DNA of 39,725 nt. Source: a virus. A program made the position numbers and the translations under genes. This document shows positions 1-9,296 of the stretch, piece after piece (positions within the stretch are counted from its first letter, which is position 1; each line of letters starts with the position of its first letter). The DNA lies in IMG/VR virus record IMGVR_UViG_3300017987_000181, positions 1 to 39,725 of that record; one strand, given 5' to 3'. The notes below the pieces were generated by a model that was given only the letters and a program-made list of their open reading frames with translations, did not search any database and was not told the DNA's origin.

Positions 1-2
1 AC

Positions 3-2057
3 ATGAGCCTAATCACTTCACAGACACTACCTGTTTTAACTATCAGAGAAAATGGAGAATTATGTACTGGTAATTCTGCGATGGAGTCTCTATATCTTCA
101 TAGTTATGTGGCTCCATCTGGCAACATGACAGTCACTGATAGCAGTAATTCTTCTATCAATGGTGAGTACACTCCAAATGGAACACATGGTGGAGAGACT
201 GCTTACGAAGGTGACAATGGGTGGATTTACTACGCTGAAGGTCTTTGGTGTTGGAATGCAACTCAAACAGACTATTCACATGAGGCCGCTTACCTTGCCA
301 CAAATCGCTTAGCTACTTATCGTCAAGTGGATGGAACAGATTACTTTTATGCTAAGCAAGATGGAGACTCTGACCAATCTATTCTAAGTGATACAGCCTA
401 TCTTGAAGAATTTCTAACTGACACTATTCAAGTTGGTTCCAATCTTCTAAAAGGTTCCGATGCCACAATAATTCAGCATATTGGGACAGACAGTGATTCA
501 TTACAGTTGAGTCATAATGGTGAGAGCAAAGTCGCTTGGCCGCAAGCAGATAAAGCTCTAGCTATCAATTCTGCTATCTCGTCCTACACAACGATCAACA
601 GTCTCGATCTAGTTAATGAGACAGACTTCGCTGATGCTGGTTCCTGGACTCCAAATGGCTTGGTGCATGTCAAGACTGACTCTAAAACTCCTGATACCTA
701 TACCAATAATGTAGTAGGTGTCACCAGTGCTAATACAGTCAACATCTGTGACTGGGAAGTAACAAGCCCGTCTGAAGCTTCAAGGTACCCTACAACTGAG
801 CCTGCAAGTCCAAAGGACTATGAGTTATGGGTTGATCCTGATGAGATGAATCTAAAAATCTATGTCCCAGATTCATTGACAGATGGAACTGTCTACAATA
901 ATACTTGGCAGCGAATCAGCTATAATTTTCCATCGTTCAAACCAATGAACAATGATGCATATAATGCTGGTTACAAGTTAGCTCTGTCACGAACTGCGGG
1001 AGACTTAAAAGATTACCCCTTAAACAATATCACTGTTAATGCTGTTACGCTAAACGGCTCAGCTAGTGCTCAGCTACACAGTGGGGCAGGTTTCACAGTC
1101 AACAACAAGATCGTTCTGACTGGTTTTGAAGATTCTGGAGCAGGTGGTAATTGTGCTGTTATTGATCTATCTGACAACAGTTATACCTCTATTGATCAAA
1201 CTTCTTGGAACACCAGCAATGGTGTTGTTGGGTATGACGGTAAAACAATCTTTCTGGCAACAAATATTGGTGGCTGTCAATACTTTGAACCGAATCCAAC
1301 TTCTAATAGTGATATAACAGGAGTTGATGCTAATGGAACAGCCAACAATGCGTGGATGGCTATTACCTGTGGGCCAACAGCAACAAATACAGTCTATGGT
1401 CTACTATATAATAGTTCAGCGAATGAGTCATATGTTGTAAGGCAAGGAACATACCCAAGTGCATCTGATACTAGTGCTTCCTATACATTAAACACTTCAA
1501 CTGGACAGCTTTGGACTTCTCTATCGCTAACGTATACTGGAAACATTTATGGGTTACCGGCTACAGAGAACGGTTTTGTTCTAAAGATTGACACAACTGA
1601 TGATTCAGTTGAAACAATCAACTGTGGAAACTGCCCTGCTGTGCGGCAAACCATTCTAGCACCTAATGGTCTCTTGTATGGTTTTCCTGATGATTTTTCG
1701 GCTAATGTTATTCGCTTCGACCCATCGACAGAAGAGATTACTCTTCTAGACGCGGTTGGAACAACTAATGAAACCCGTTACCAAGGATTCTGTGGCGCAG
1801 ATGGAAAACTTTATATATTTCCAGATGACCTATCTTCTGGTGCTGAAACAATTATCTTTGATCCCGCCACAGACACTGCGTCAATTGTAGAGCTACCAAA
1901 TGAAACAACAGAAGCCTATTTGACAATCCTTCCTGGTCCCCCTGGAGTGTTCTACCGATTAGACAACCAAGGGAAGTATATGCACATCATAAAATTCTAT
2001 CATACTTTTTGCGAGTATGATGAGTACTGGAAATACACCCACTTTAACTCACGGTAA
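3..2057 (+). CDS. Putative virion protein with C-terminal beta-propeller, copy 1 (5' end may be cut)
   Basis: The 684-residue product is probably a virion adhesin or fibre-like protein. The N-terminal ~120 residues carry an NG-Y/AYEG-x-GW motif and Trp/Tyr-rich sequence of a kind seen in phage fibre proteins. The C-terminal half (about residues 310-680) repeats a blade-like pattern ending in FDP-(S/A)T-(E/D) followed by a beta strand, for example near RFDPSTEEITLL and IFDPATDTASIV, which suggests a propeller fold. The protein is Gly/Asn/Thr/Ser-rich, with no signal peptide or membrane segment. The ATG is at base 3 and no ribosome binding site can be seen, so the true start may lie before the window. 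The next gene is a diverged paralogue three bases downstream. Placement just before the portal gene is unusual for a receptor-binding protein. The propeller fold is inferred from repeats, and receptor binding is only a suggestion. Confidence 0.6.
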   Translation: MSLITSQTLPVLTIRENGELCTGNSAMESLYLHSYVAPSGNMTVTDSSNSSINGEYTPNGTHGGETAYEGDNGWIYYAEGLWCWNATQTDYSHEAAYLATNRLATYRQVDGTDYFYAKQDGDSDQSILSDTAYLEEFLTDTIQVGSNLLKGSDATIIQHIGTDSDSLQLSHNGESKVAWPQADKALAINSAISSYTTINSLDLVNETDFADAGSWTPNGLVHVKTDSKTPDTYTNNVVGVTSANTVNICDWEVTSPSEASRYPTTEPASPKDYELWVDPDEMNLKIYVPDSLTDGTVYNNTWQRISYNFPSFKPMNNDAYNAGYKLALSRTAGDLKDYPLNNITVNAVTLNGSASAQLHSGAGFTVNNKIVLTGFEDSGAGGNCAVIDLSDNSYTSIDQTSWNTSNGVVGYDGKTIFLATNIGGCQYFEPNPTSNSDITGVDANGTANNAWMAITCGPTATNTVYGLLYNSSANESYVVRQGTYPSASDTSASYTLNTSTGQLWTSLSLTYTGNIYGLPATENGFVLKIDTTDDSVETINCGNCPAVRQTILAPNGLLYGFPDDFSANVIRFDPSTEEITLLDAVGTTNETRYQGFCGADGKLYIFPDDLSSGAETIIFDPATDTASIVELPNETTEAYLTILPGPPGVFYRLDNQGKYMHIIKFYHTFCEYDEYWKYTHFNSR

Positions 2058-2060
2058 GCT

Positions 2061-4064
2061 ATGAGCAGCATATTAGTTTTAAGTTCCCGTATGCAGGGCC
2101 TTCAATTAGAAGACACACTTGAGATTACATCTCCAGAGTGGACTCCTACTGCTGTGTATGAAACTGACACAACTCAGAATGGTACATATAATTCAGAGCC
2201 AGCTTATGAAGGTAGCGGCTATTGGATTTTCAAGTCTGATAAGTATTGGTGCAAGTCTACAGCTAAGACAAATAATTACTGGGAAGCCGATGTAGTCTCT
2301 CTTCAGCTTGGTGGACATGGAGGTAACTTAGGTGATGGAACTGTTTTCGATATTGTAACAACAGACGGCACACATAATTACTGTGACAGTATCCACTTCA
2401 ATCAAACCGCTTCCTTTGATGATATTGACTGTGATGAATGTTACATCCTACCTTACTTAATTATTGACAGTACTACCAATACTCTTGAGTTCAACACGTT
2501 CGGAGATATTGCATCTAGTCTAACTGTTTTCGTTGGTAGAGATTGTAAAATTGCTTTCCCTTCTACAGGAAATCAAATTAAATCTGAATACGGTTTTCTA
2601 ATTGGTGGAAACACGACCAACTACTCAGTGTCAATGAACTATGCAGATAATGATTTTGCAAGTGGAACAAGATTGGGTGTTGCAGGTAACTGCCAAACTC
2701 TTAATGCTATTGGACAAGCTAACTCTGTTTGTCAGCTTCAAGCGGATTACATTACACCTTCAAGTGGCACAAGCGTAAATGCCGATGAAGTTGTCTATGA
2801 TAATAACTATGTTCGAACCGGTGTCGAACATGGTATCTCTTCTTTTATGTCAACTGCTGAAGGGCTCTTTCCTGCCAGCCCGAATACAGGTGATCTGTAT
2901 TATGAAGAAGGTCGAAGAGCGTTACTTGTTTATGGTGGTGACCAATGGTTAGTACCAACTGAAGCTTTTCCTAAGTATGGTAGTGGTGACTGGGACTCTT
3001 TCAAATTAGCTTGGGGTAAAGTTCTGCCTAGATATGCTAGTGTTCAATTTGCTGAACCAAAGATAAGTGAACTCAGTGGGACCTACGGGTCTGCTTCTAG
3101 TATAAGGTGGCAATGTCATTTAACACTTTCAGATGGTAAAGTACTATCTCTTCCGCTTAATGAAACAGAAGCATTGCTAATTGACCCTGACGACGATTCA
3201 GTTTCCACTATAAATTTCTCCGGTAACCAAACAGTTAGAGCCGCTGCATTGTATGAGGATTGTGTTTATGCTTACAGTGAAACAGCTTCGGAAATAATAA
3301 AATTTGACCCCAGTGATAACTCCGTTGTACAATGTACTAGTAATATGAGTGGAACATATTACGGCGGGATTTTATTTAATGCTCATATTTACTTTACACA
3401 AGAGACGCCAACTCATGTAATTAAATTTGATCCAAATGATAATTCAACTGAGACTATAAACTATAGTGGTAATACTTTTTCACCTAACACAACTGTAAAT
3501 ATGTGCTTAGCAGCAGACAACTGTATGTACATATTGCCATACAGAACAAATGACTTCATTATAAAATTCGACCCAAGTGATGAGTCTTTTGAAGAAATTG
3601 ATATTGACTTATCTTCTGTCAATACGGCGGATAAACATTGGGGTGGTTTTCTTAATGGGCCAGATGGAGTTATGTATATTACTCCTACAACTAGTGGCCA
3701 TGAAGGTGCATATTATAATCCATTTACCGGGGAGTGGGGTGAATTAACTGGGAACACCGCTCCTACAAATGACGGATACGTTATGGGTGTATCTCATCCA
3801 AGCGGAAAATTACTATATGGTCCAGGCGGCGATAATGATGCTATTTTTATTATTGATCCAAATACTAAAGTAGGTGAAACAATTGTTAAGCCAGCTGGTC
3901 TTACGGCTGCTCAGCGGCAAATTCAACTGGCCGGTAATGGACATATATACGGAATACCAGCATGGCACGGCAACACTGACCCATTAACTATCTGGAAAAT
4001 AGAACTTGGCGAACCAATGCCACTTGATTATAACTTTTCAACCTCTATCTATATAGACGCATAA
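2061..4064 (+). CDS. Putative virion protein with C-terminal beta-propeller, copy 2
   Basis: The 667-residue product is a paralogue of the preceding gene. Both share the NG-T/Y...AYEG...YW motif in the first 80 residues and a linker motif (GDLYYEEGRRALLVYGGDQW here) before the repeat domain. The propeller-like repeats are clearer in this copy: I-x-KFDPSDNS, VIKFDPNDNSTETI and IIKFDPSDESFEEI recur about every 45-55 residues from about residue 370 to 640. Such repeats are typical of six- or seven-bladed propellers that bind sugars or proteins. The gene ends on TAATG, sharing bases with the portal start, so the two are translationally coupled. Function in host attachment is inferred from fold and composition only; the central part (about residues 100-280) is unrecognised. 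Confidence 0.62.
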   Translation: MSSILVLSSRMQGLQLEDTLEITSPEWTPTAVYETDTTQNGTYNSEPAYEGSGYWIFKSDKYWCKSTAKTNNYWEADVVSLQLGGHGGNLGDGTVFDIVTTDGTHNYCDSIHFNQTASFDDIDCDECYILPYLIIDSTTNTLEFNTFGDIASSLTVFVGRDCKIAFPSTGNQIKSEYGFLIGGNTTNYSVSMNYADNDFASGTRLGVAGNCQTLNAIGQANSVCQLQADYITPSSGTSVNADEVVYDNNYVRTGVEHGISSFMSTAEGLFPASPNTGDLYYEEGRRALLVYGGDQWLVPTEAFPKYGSGDWDSFKLAWGKVLPRYASVQFAEPKISELSGTYGSASSIRWQCHLTLSDGKVLSLPLNETEALLIDPDDDSVSTINFSGNQTVRAAALYEDCVYAYSETASEIIKFDPSDNSVVQCTSNMSGTYYGGILFNAHIYFTQETPTHVIKFDPNDNSTETINYSGNTFSPNTTVNMCLAADNCMYILPYRTNDFIIKFDPSDESFEEIDIDLSSVNTADKHWGGFLNGPDGVMYITPTTSGHEGAYYNPFTGEWGELTGNTAPTNDGYVMGVSHPSGKLLYGPGGDNDAIFIIDPNTKVGETIVKPAGLTAAQRQIQLAGNGHIYGIPAWHGNTDPLTIWKIELGEPMPLDYNFSTSIYIDA

Positions 4065-5875
4065 TGGAAAAATTAAACATAACCCAAATTAGGCACCCTT
4101 CTGTTTCCACAATGTCACAGACATGGTGGGATTGGCGTCGTTGCTATGAGGGTGGAGATGAATATGTTTCTTTCTACCTAAAGAAATTTACAGCAAGAGA
4201 GGAGCTTTCTGATTATAATACACGGAAAGATGTTACTCCTATTCCAGCCTTTGCTAAAGCTGCTGTGAATGACATTAGAAATTCCATTTTTCAGCGGATG
4301 TCTGACATAGTTCGAAAAGGTGGATCGAAGTCTTACAAGAAAGCTATTTTAGGTCAAGACGGAGGTGTAGACCTTAAAGGCACACCTATGAATGCCTTTA
4401 TGGGTATTGACGTCTTAACAGAACTTCTTGTAATGGGTAAGGTAGGTGTTTATGTAGACATGCCTAAAATAGTGGGACCGACTCTGGCTGATACAGTCGG
4501 GGCTAGACCTTACTTGTACTCGTATAAACGTGAAGATATTCTGTCTTGGGAGGAATCAAGGCCAGGAGAACTCGGTCAATTTCGCGCAATCCTTCTACGA
4601 GACTACGCAACAGAATATAAAAGTGTATATAGAGGTCTCTCGTTGCCTTGTGATGGTTTTGAGAGGTTTAGGTTAGTTTGGAGAAGTGATGAAGACGACT
4701 TAATTTATTACCACTTCTACAACAAAGAAGGCGATCCAGTAGACGAAAAGGGAAATCCAGCTACTTTCGAACCTGTTCCACTTAACTTGCCAGAGATACC
4801 CTTCACTATTTTAGATATTGGAGACTCACTACTTACAGATGTGTATAAGCATCAAATAGCTCTTCTTAATCTTACTTCAAGCGATATTGCTTATGCTTTA
4901 AAGGCTAATTTTCCATTCTATGTTGAGCAAAGAGACTTTAATAGAATTGCCCCCAGCCATCTAAAGCCTAGTACAAATCCCGATAACCAAGGAATGGCAG
5001 GTGACCAACGAGCTAGTGATGCTGAGATCAAAGTAGGCGCTTCACATGGCAGAGCTTATGATATCAAGGCCCAAGCTCCAGAATTCATTCATCCTAGTTC
5101 TGAACCACTTAAAGCATCAATGCAGCTTCAGGAAAAGCTGGAAGATGAAATTCGAAAGCTAGTCAACTTAGCAGTAGCTAACAAAGTAGGCCACCGCGCT
5201 AAAAGTGCTGAGGCTATGAAACTTTCTGACCAGGGTCTTGAAGCTGGCTTATCTTATATTGGCTTGGTTCTTGAAGGTGCAGAGCAAAAAATTACAAAAT
5301 ACTGGGCTGCATACGAAAATGTTAATGTTTCTAAGCAAGAAATTGCCCTCGTCAAATATCCAGACCGATACTCTTTAAAAGATGATAAAGATCGAATTGA
5401 CGAATCTGAAAAATTAGCAGAACTTGCATACACAATTCCTGGAGAGACTTCAAAACGAGAACTATACAAGATCATAGCTAATAAATTACTGGGTGGGAAA
5501 ATTGATTTAGATCAATTGGAGAAAATATATGCGGAAATAGACAAAGCCGCGTACACAACGTCCGACCCACAAGTCATCATTCAAGCTGTTCAAGCTGGCC
5601 TCTGTGGGGAAAAGGTTGGGTCAATGGCTTTAGGGTTTGGAGAAAACGAGTATAAACAAGCGAGAAAGGACCACGCCGCAAGAATCGCAAGAATCCAAGA
5701 AGCTCAAATGTCTCCTGACGAAAAGAATCCTGCTGCCCGTGGTGTGCCTGATCTTGACCCTGACCCAGAATCAGGTAAAAAAGAGCGAGAGGCGGCAACT
5801 GAGACAACTATGAAAGAAACAACCCAACCTCCTGTAAGAGGAGAAGGAAAAGAAAAAAAAGGAGAAAATGACTAA
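4064..5875 (+). CDS. Portal protein
   Basis: The 603-residue product looks like the portal, the dodecameric ring at the capsid vertex through which DNA is packaged and to which the tail connects. The N-terminus has the WxxWRRCYEGGDEYVSFYL pattern followed by PIPAFAKAAVNDIRNSIFQR, typical of the DUF4055-type portal family, and the length fits. The long helical segment around residues 355-420 (EKLEDEIRKL...KSAEAMKLSDQGLEAGLSYIG) matches the stem/crown helices expected in portals. The last ~50 residues are charged, Pro- and Glu/Lys-rich and probably disordered. The start overlaps the stop of the previous gene (TAATG), and the stop overlaps the next small gene by 8 bases. Scaffold and coat genes follow, which supports the call. 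Confidence 0.85.
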   Translation: MEKLNITQIRHPSVSTMSQTWWDWRRCYEGGDEYVSFYLKKFTAREELSDYNTRKDVTPIPAFAKAAVNDIRNSIFQRMSDIVRKGGSKSYKKAILGQDGGVDLKGTPMNAFMGIDVLTELLVMGKVGVYVDMPKIVGPTLADTVGARPYLYSYKREDILSWEESRPGELGQFRAILLRDYATEYKSVYRGLSLPCDGFERFRLVWRSDEDDLIYYHFYNKEGDPVDEKGNPATFEPVPLNLPEIPFTILDIGDSLLTDVYKHQIALLNLTSSDIAYALKANFPFYVEQRDFNRIAPSHLKPSTNPDNQGMAGDQRASDAEIKVGASHGRAYDIKAQAPEFIHPSSEPLKASMQLQEKLEDEIRKLVNLAVANKVGHRAKSAEAMKLSDQGLEAGLSYIGLVLEGAEQKITKYWAAYENVNVSKQEIALVKYPDRYSLKDDKDRIDESEKLAELAYTIPGETSKRELYKIIANKLLGGKIDLDQLEKIYAEIDKAAYTTSDPQVIIQAVQAGLCGEKVGSMALGFGENEYKQARKDHAARIARIQEAQMSPDEKNPAARGVPDLDPDPESGKKEREAATETTMKETTQPPVRGEGKEKKGEND

Positions 5876-6047
5876 AAAGAAAAAGAAAAAGTGGATTCAG
5901 GACGCCAATATCAAGAAGGGAGCCCTTACGGAGCAAGCGAAAAGAGCTGGCTTTACTAGTTGGGAAGCGTTTTGTGCTCAGCCTAACCTCTCACCTTTGG
6001 CGCAAAAGCGGTGTAACTTGGCAAAAACTTTTAAAAAGATGAAGTAG
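5868..6047 (+). CDS. Small basic protein (59 aa) between portal and connector genes
   Basis: A 59-residue ORF starts at ATG 5868, eight bases inside the portal gene's end, with a good GGAG (5861-5864) just upstream. It fills exactly the gap to the next ATG at 6049. The product begins MTKKKKKKW, has a GALTEQAKRAGFT segment and ends with a basic helix (QKRCNLAKTFKKMK). From general knowledge, small Lys-rich proteins with an N-terminal KKKW..A..KKGAL and a C-terminal L.L AKT.KK pattern are frequent in tailed phages, without a firm function. It could bind DNA or help head assembly. The overlap, the ribosome binding site and the fully used gap make it a real gene. Confidence 0.8.
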   Translation: MTKKKKKKWIQDANIKKGALTEQAKRAGFTSWEAFCAQPNLSPLAQKRCNLAKTFKKMK

Positions 6048-6048
6048 T

Positions 6049-6354
6049 ATGTGGCAAGCAGAAACTAAACGACTTATTATCGACAAAGTATGGTTGGGAA
6101 GTGGCTCTACCAATAGTTTAACCGGAGTTACGATCAACACAAGTACCGGAATCACTTTGGTGGAGGGTATCACAATTAAAGCTGATGCCTCTAATAACGA
6201 CGCTATGTTTATTTATTCAACCGCTAATCAGGGCGGTGGAGGAAACTATTCTCTTAGTGCTGGAGAAAAGGTTTTTCTTCCGATCTCCACCCCAAACACA
6301 ATTAACGTAGCAGCGGAAGCAAATACAGTTAATTACTCATTCGTAGCGTGGTAA
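6049..6354 (+). CDS. Small putative capsid-associated beta protein (101 aa)
   Basis: The 101-residue product is almost entirely beta-type sequence: a TGVTI...GI.IKADASNNDAMFIYS section, a Gly-rich turn, then SLSAGEKVFLPI and a final strand ending NYSFVAW. This pattern (a strand pair, then an L-S-A-G-E-x-V-F-L-P motif) recurs in small phage structural proteins encoded near portal or connector genes, so a head decoration or connector role is plausible but not shown. The ATG lies one base after the previous stop, indicating coupled translation. No signal peptide or membrane segment is present. Confidence 0.6.
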   Translation: MWQAETKRLIIDKVWLGSGSTNSLTGVTINTSTGITLVEGITIKADASNNDAMFIYSTANQGGGGNYSLSAGEKVFLPISTPNTINVAAEANTVNYSFVAW

Positions 6355-6388
6355 ATACCACTAGTGGCCAAACTAAAGCTAGTATTTA
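6352..6388 (+). other. Weak stem-loop in 46-bp gap
   Basis: TAAATAC (6352-6358) can pair with GTATTTA (6382-6388). A perfect 10-bp palindrome CCACTAGTGG (6358-6367) lies inside. There is no following T-run, so this is not a convincing terminator. It may help set translation of the TTG-started gene behind it. Confidence 0.3.
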
Positions 6389-6400
6389 GGAATTAGAGAC

Positions 6401-6931
6401 TTGTACACGTATTATGGGACAGTAGACGAAGCAAATACCTATTTTGATAATAGGCTGTTTTCAACAACTTGGACAAGCGCCAATGCCACTGAACGCGAAC
6501 AAGCTCTAATTGGTGCGACCCAAATCATCGATAGATTAAATTTTTCCGGGGAAAAAGCGGCAGTCTATGCTATTCTTTATGATAGCGATGGTGACTTGGT
6601 GGACCCGGCACCAACCAAAGCAGAAATTCGGGCCGCTTATCTTTCTCAGGAGCTAGAATTTCCTCGTGGGACGGACACAAACGTTCCAGATGATATAAAG
6701 ATAGCTTGCTGGGAAGTAGCTTACGCACTTCTGGATGGTATCGATCCTGACATGGAAGCAGAGAACTTAGCAGTAATAGGACAAACAATCTCTTCCGTCA
6801 GAACAACTTACGACAGAAATAACGTAAGCATGGAACATATTGCCAATGGCGTACCTAGTGCCAAGGCATGGCGACTCTTGAGGCCTTTCTTACGGGATAG
6901 CCACTTGTTTAAAATGAGTCGTGTGACATAA
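6401..6931 (+). CDS. DnaT-like head-tail connector protein
   Basis: The 176-residue product opens with YTYYGTVDEANTYFDNRLF and contains a helix-rich section (ATEREQALIGATQIID) and P-x-DIKIACWEVAYALLDG. This is the usual pattern of the phage protein group annotated as DnaT-like and generally believed to be a head-tail connector or adaptor binding the portal. The start is TTG at 6401, chosen because the first residues match the family start; AGGA lies 5' of it (about 6388). The gene sits between the decoration-like gene and the scaffold gene, the usual region for connectors. Despite the family label, a replication role is unlikely given the context. Confidence 0.7.
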   Translation: MYTYYGTVDEANTYFDNRLFSTTWTSANATEREQALIGATQIIDRLNFSGEKAAVYAILYDSDGDLVDPAPTKAEIRAAYLSQELEFPRGTDTNVPDDIKIACWEVAYALLDGIDPDMEAENLAVIGQTISSVRTTYDRNNVSMEHIANGVPSAKAWRLLRPFLRDSHLFKMSRVT

Positions 6932-6965
6932 TCTAGGGTGTAAATTACTCAATGTAGAGGTAAAA

Positions 6966-7823
6966 ATGCTTAAAGACGGCTATATTTATTTTATGTTTTT
7001 CGATAATGAAGGCAGTGTAGAAGGTGGTCAAGAAGGTGGCCAAGAGACTGAAGCTGGCTGGGATAAAGGAGAGTTAAGCGGACAGAGTCAAGAAGATAAT
7101 GGCGGAGATTCAGTTAGTTCCAACTTTACACAAGATGATGTAAATAGGTTCCTGGCTGATGACCGCAGGAAGCATCAAGAAAGATACAAGAAGCTTGAAG
7201 CCTCCTATCAGAAGATGCTAAAAGAAGGTAATCTCCATAAAGAACAGCGTCATAAGATGCAACAGGAGCTAGAAGACCTTCAGAAGGCGTTCCGAACAAA
7301 AGAGCAACAAGCTGAGTACGAGAGAAAACAACAAGCTGAAAAGTACAAGAATGACCTTGCCCAAGCAACAGAATCTGCTGTCAAGTGGGAAGGAATGTAT
7401 AAGAGTTCAGTGATCGATCGATCATTGCAGGACGCGGCTGTCTCCGCGGATGCTTTTAACCCGGGACAAATCATGTCTCTTCTTCGACCGATGACCAAAA
7501 TGGTTGAACTTACCGATTCGGAAGGAATTCCGACTGGTGGAATGACGCCAAAGGTTGACTTTGAAGATATTGATGAAAAAACCGGGGAACGAATTACAAC
7601 ACTTAGAACCCCTGAAGAAGCTGTAAAACGGATGCGTGAGTTGCCTAATCTTTATGGTAATTTGTTCAAGAGCAACGTTGTTAGTGGTATCGGGACTGGT
7701 TCCGCCACCGGAGGCGCTGCTCCGGGTAAGGGTAGTATTGATGTATCACGATTGACACCTGAGCAATATAGGCGGCTTAGAAAAGAAGACCCAGCCTTGC
7801 TCGGCCTCCGAGGAAAAAAATAA
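6966..7823 (+). CDS. Capsid scaffolding protein
   Basis: The 285-residue product has the composition of a phage scaffold: an acidic Gly/Gln/Glu-rich disordered N-terminus, a long coiled coil (about residues 50-150, rich in Lys, Gln, Glu and Ala) and a C-terminal part ending in LTPEQYRRLRKEDPALLGLRGKK. That basic C-terminal helical tail is typical for scaffolds that contact the coat protein. It directly precedes the major capsid gene (9-bp gap containing AAGGAG), the standard order. It should act inside the procapsid and leave, or be degraded, before packaging. No protease domain is seen. An AGAGG-type ribosome binding site lies before ATG 6966. Confidence 0.82.
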   Translation: MLKDGYIYFMFFDNEGSVEGGQEGGQETEAGWDKGELSGQSQEDNGGDSVSSNFTQDDVNRFLADDRRKHQERYKKLEASYQKMLKEGNLHKEQRHKMQQELEDLQKAFRTKEQQAEYERKQQAEKYKNDLAQATESAVKWEGMYKSSVIDRSLQDAAVSADAFNPGQIMSLLRPMTKMVELTDSEGIPTGGMTPKVDFEDIDEKTGERITTLRTPEEAVKRMRELPNLYGNLFKSNVVSGIGTGSATGGAAPGKGSIDVSRLTPEQYRRLRKEDPALLGLRGKK

Positions 7824-7832
7824 GGAGCAAAA

Positions 7833-9230
7833 ATGCTTAATTTTCGATTTTATGCTAACGACAATGATGCCTTGGTCCCTGAGATTTGGGCACAAGAAGG
7901 TCTAATCCAGTTAGAAGAGAACATGGTTATGTCTCGACTGGTTTACCGGGATTTTGAAATGGATGTTGCCAACTATGGTGATGTTGTAAATACTAGAGTT
8001 CCCGGTGATTTCAAGTTCTACCGTAAGGCTCAAAGCGATACGGTTACATCGCAAGATGCAAGCCTGACAAATGTTGCTGTTCCTCTTGACCAGCATATGT
8101 ATGTCAACTTTATTATTAAGGACGAGGAAGCATCTAAGTCTTTCCAAGACCTTGTTGATGTCCATATCACTCCTGCTGCCAGGGCAATGGCTCGCGGAAT
8201 TGATCGTGTTCTCATTGGTCAGACGCCTCAATTCCTTACCAACTATGCCGGAAAGCTTGAAACGATGAATAGCACGTTGGCTAAGGGTTACATGCTCGAC
8301 GCCCGCGAAAAGCTTAACAACAACAACGTTCCAATGGAGAATCGCAATTTGGTTCTCTGCCCAAGTGCGGAAACGCACATGCTTAATACGGAACTCTTTA
8401 CCGCAGCCAATCAACGTGGTGACGACGGTACGGCTCTTGAAGAAGCGATGCTCGGACGTGTTCTTGGCTTCAATACATACATGGACCAAAACACTGGTGA
8501 TGTTAGCTTGGGTTCGGCCGACTATCAATCTGGCAATATTGATGCAGCGCAGGCCGCAGGTAACGGTTCTGTGAACTTTGCCATTAACACTGACGCTAAC
8601 TATGAAGCAACCGCCGGAGAGTATATCTGGATTGCTGGTGAAGGCCACGCAATGACGCTCAACAGTGTTGCAACCGGTAACAGCACGACTGAAGGTATCA
8701 CGGTAAGCCCGAACTTTGTTCATGGCTGTGATGCAAACGCTGTTTGCCGAATCTTTAAGAAGTGTGCAGTTCAGGGCGATTTCACTTCTGGTTACGATAA
8801 AGCCCTCACTTTCGATGGCTACAACAAACCGCCACAAGCTGGGCAAATTGTTTCATTTGGTACTGGTTCTAGTCGCCATACATACACGATTATTCAGACA
8901 TATGTGAATTCTTCTAATGCAAGCGCTTACGATGTCTGGCTTGATCGTCCGCTTTCGGCAAATGTTTCTGATAATGACGATGCCTTTATGGGCCCATCTG
9001 GTGGTCACAACCTTGCATTCCATCCGCATGCTATGGCTCTTGTTTGTCGTCCACTAGCACTTCCTGGAAACGCACTTGGTGTGCAATCCGGCTTGGCCGC
9101 TTACAACGATCTCGCGATGCGTGCAACGATGCAGTACGACATTAGCTATCAGGGTACTCGGGTTACGCTCGACCTGCTTGCCGGTGTCAAGGTTCTTAAT
9201 ACAAGCCTTGGCTGTATTCTCTGGAGCTAA
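7833..9230 (+). CDS. Major capsid (coat) protein, P22-like HK97 fold
   Basis: The 465-residue product matches P22 coat-type proteins. It opens with a short N-arm and PEIWAQEGLIQLEENMVMSRLVYRDF, then GDVVNTRVPGDFKFYRK, a VDVHITPAARAMARGIDR spine-helix region, and a C-terminal GLAAYNDLAMRATMQYDIS...TLDLLAGVKVLN segment typical of this family. The section around residues 240-330 probably forms the insertion domain. Codon choice differs from the neighbours (many CGT/CGC, AAC and GAC codons), as expected for the most abundant protein of the particle. A strong AAGGAG lies 5 bases before the ATG, and a perfect 11-bp hairpin terminator follows. Together with scaffold and portal it forms the shell. 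Confidence 0.9.
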   Translation: MLNFRFYANDNDALVPEIWAQEGLIQLEENMVMSRLVYRDFEMDVANYGDVVNTRVPGDFKFYRKAQSDTVTSQDASLTNVAVPLDQHMYVNFIIKDEEASKSFQDLVDVHITPAARAMARGIDRVLIGQTPQFLTNYAGKLETMNSTLAKGYMLDAREKLNNNNVPMENRNLVLCPSAETHMLNTELFTAANQRGDDGTALEEAMLGRVLGFNTYMDQNTGDVSLGSADYQSGNIDAAQAAGNGSVNFAINTDANYEATAGEYIWIAGEGHAMTLNSVATGNSTTEGITVSPNFVHGCDANAVCRIFKKCAVQGDFTSGYDKALTFDGYNKPPQAGQIVSFGTGSSRHTYTIIQTYVNSSNASAYDVWLDRPLSANVSDNDDAFMGPSGGHNLAFHPHAMALVCRPLALPGNALGVQSGLAAYNDLAMRATMQYDISYQGTRVTLDLLAGVKVLNTSLGCILWS

Positions 9231-9253
9231 ACACTCCTAAAAACTGAAACCCA

Positions 9254-9286
9254 AAAGCCCGCCCATACGGGCGGGCTTTATTTTTT
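9254..9286 (+). terminator. Rho-independent terminator after capsid gene
   Basis: A perfect 11-bp stem pairs AAAGCCCGCCC (9254-9264) with GGGCGGGCTTT (9269-9279) around an ATAC loop. It is followed by ATTTTTT. It lies 23 bp after the capsid stop and 10 bp before the next gene. It likely ends or attenuates transcription and protects the capsid mRNA from 3' decay. Confidence 0.93.
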
Positions 9287-9296
9287 AGGAGGTAGC

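Noticed and set aside
7911-8846. Long minus-strand frame (311 codons) antisense to the capsid gene
   Set aside because: It lies wholly inside the major capsid gene, whose family match is clear, and has no neighbouring operon or ribosome binding site. It is a by-product of the biased codon use of that gene.
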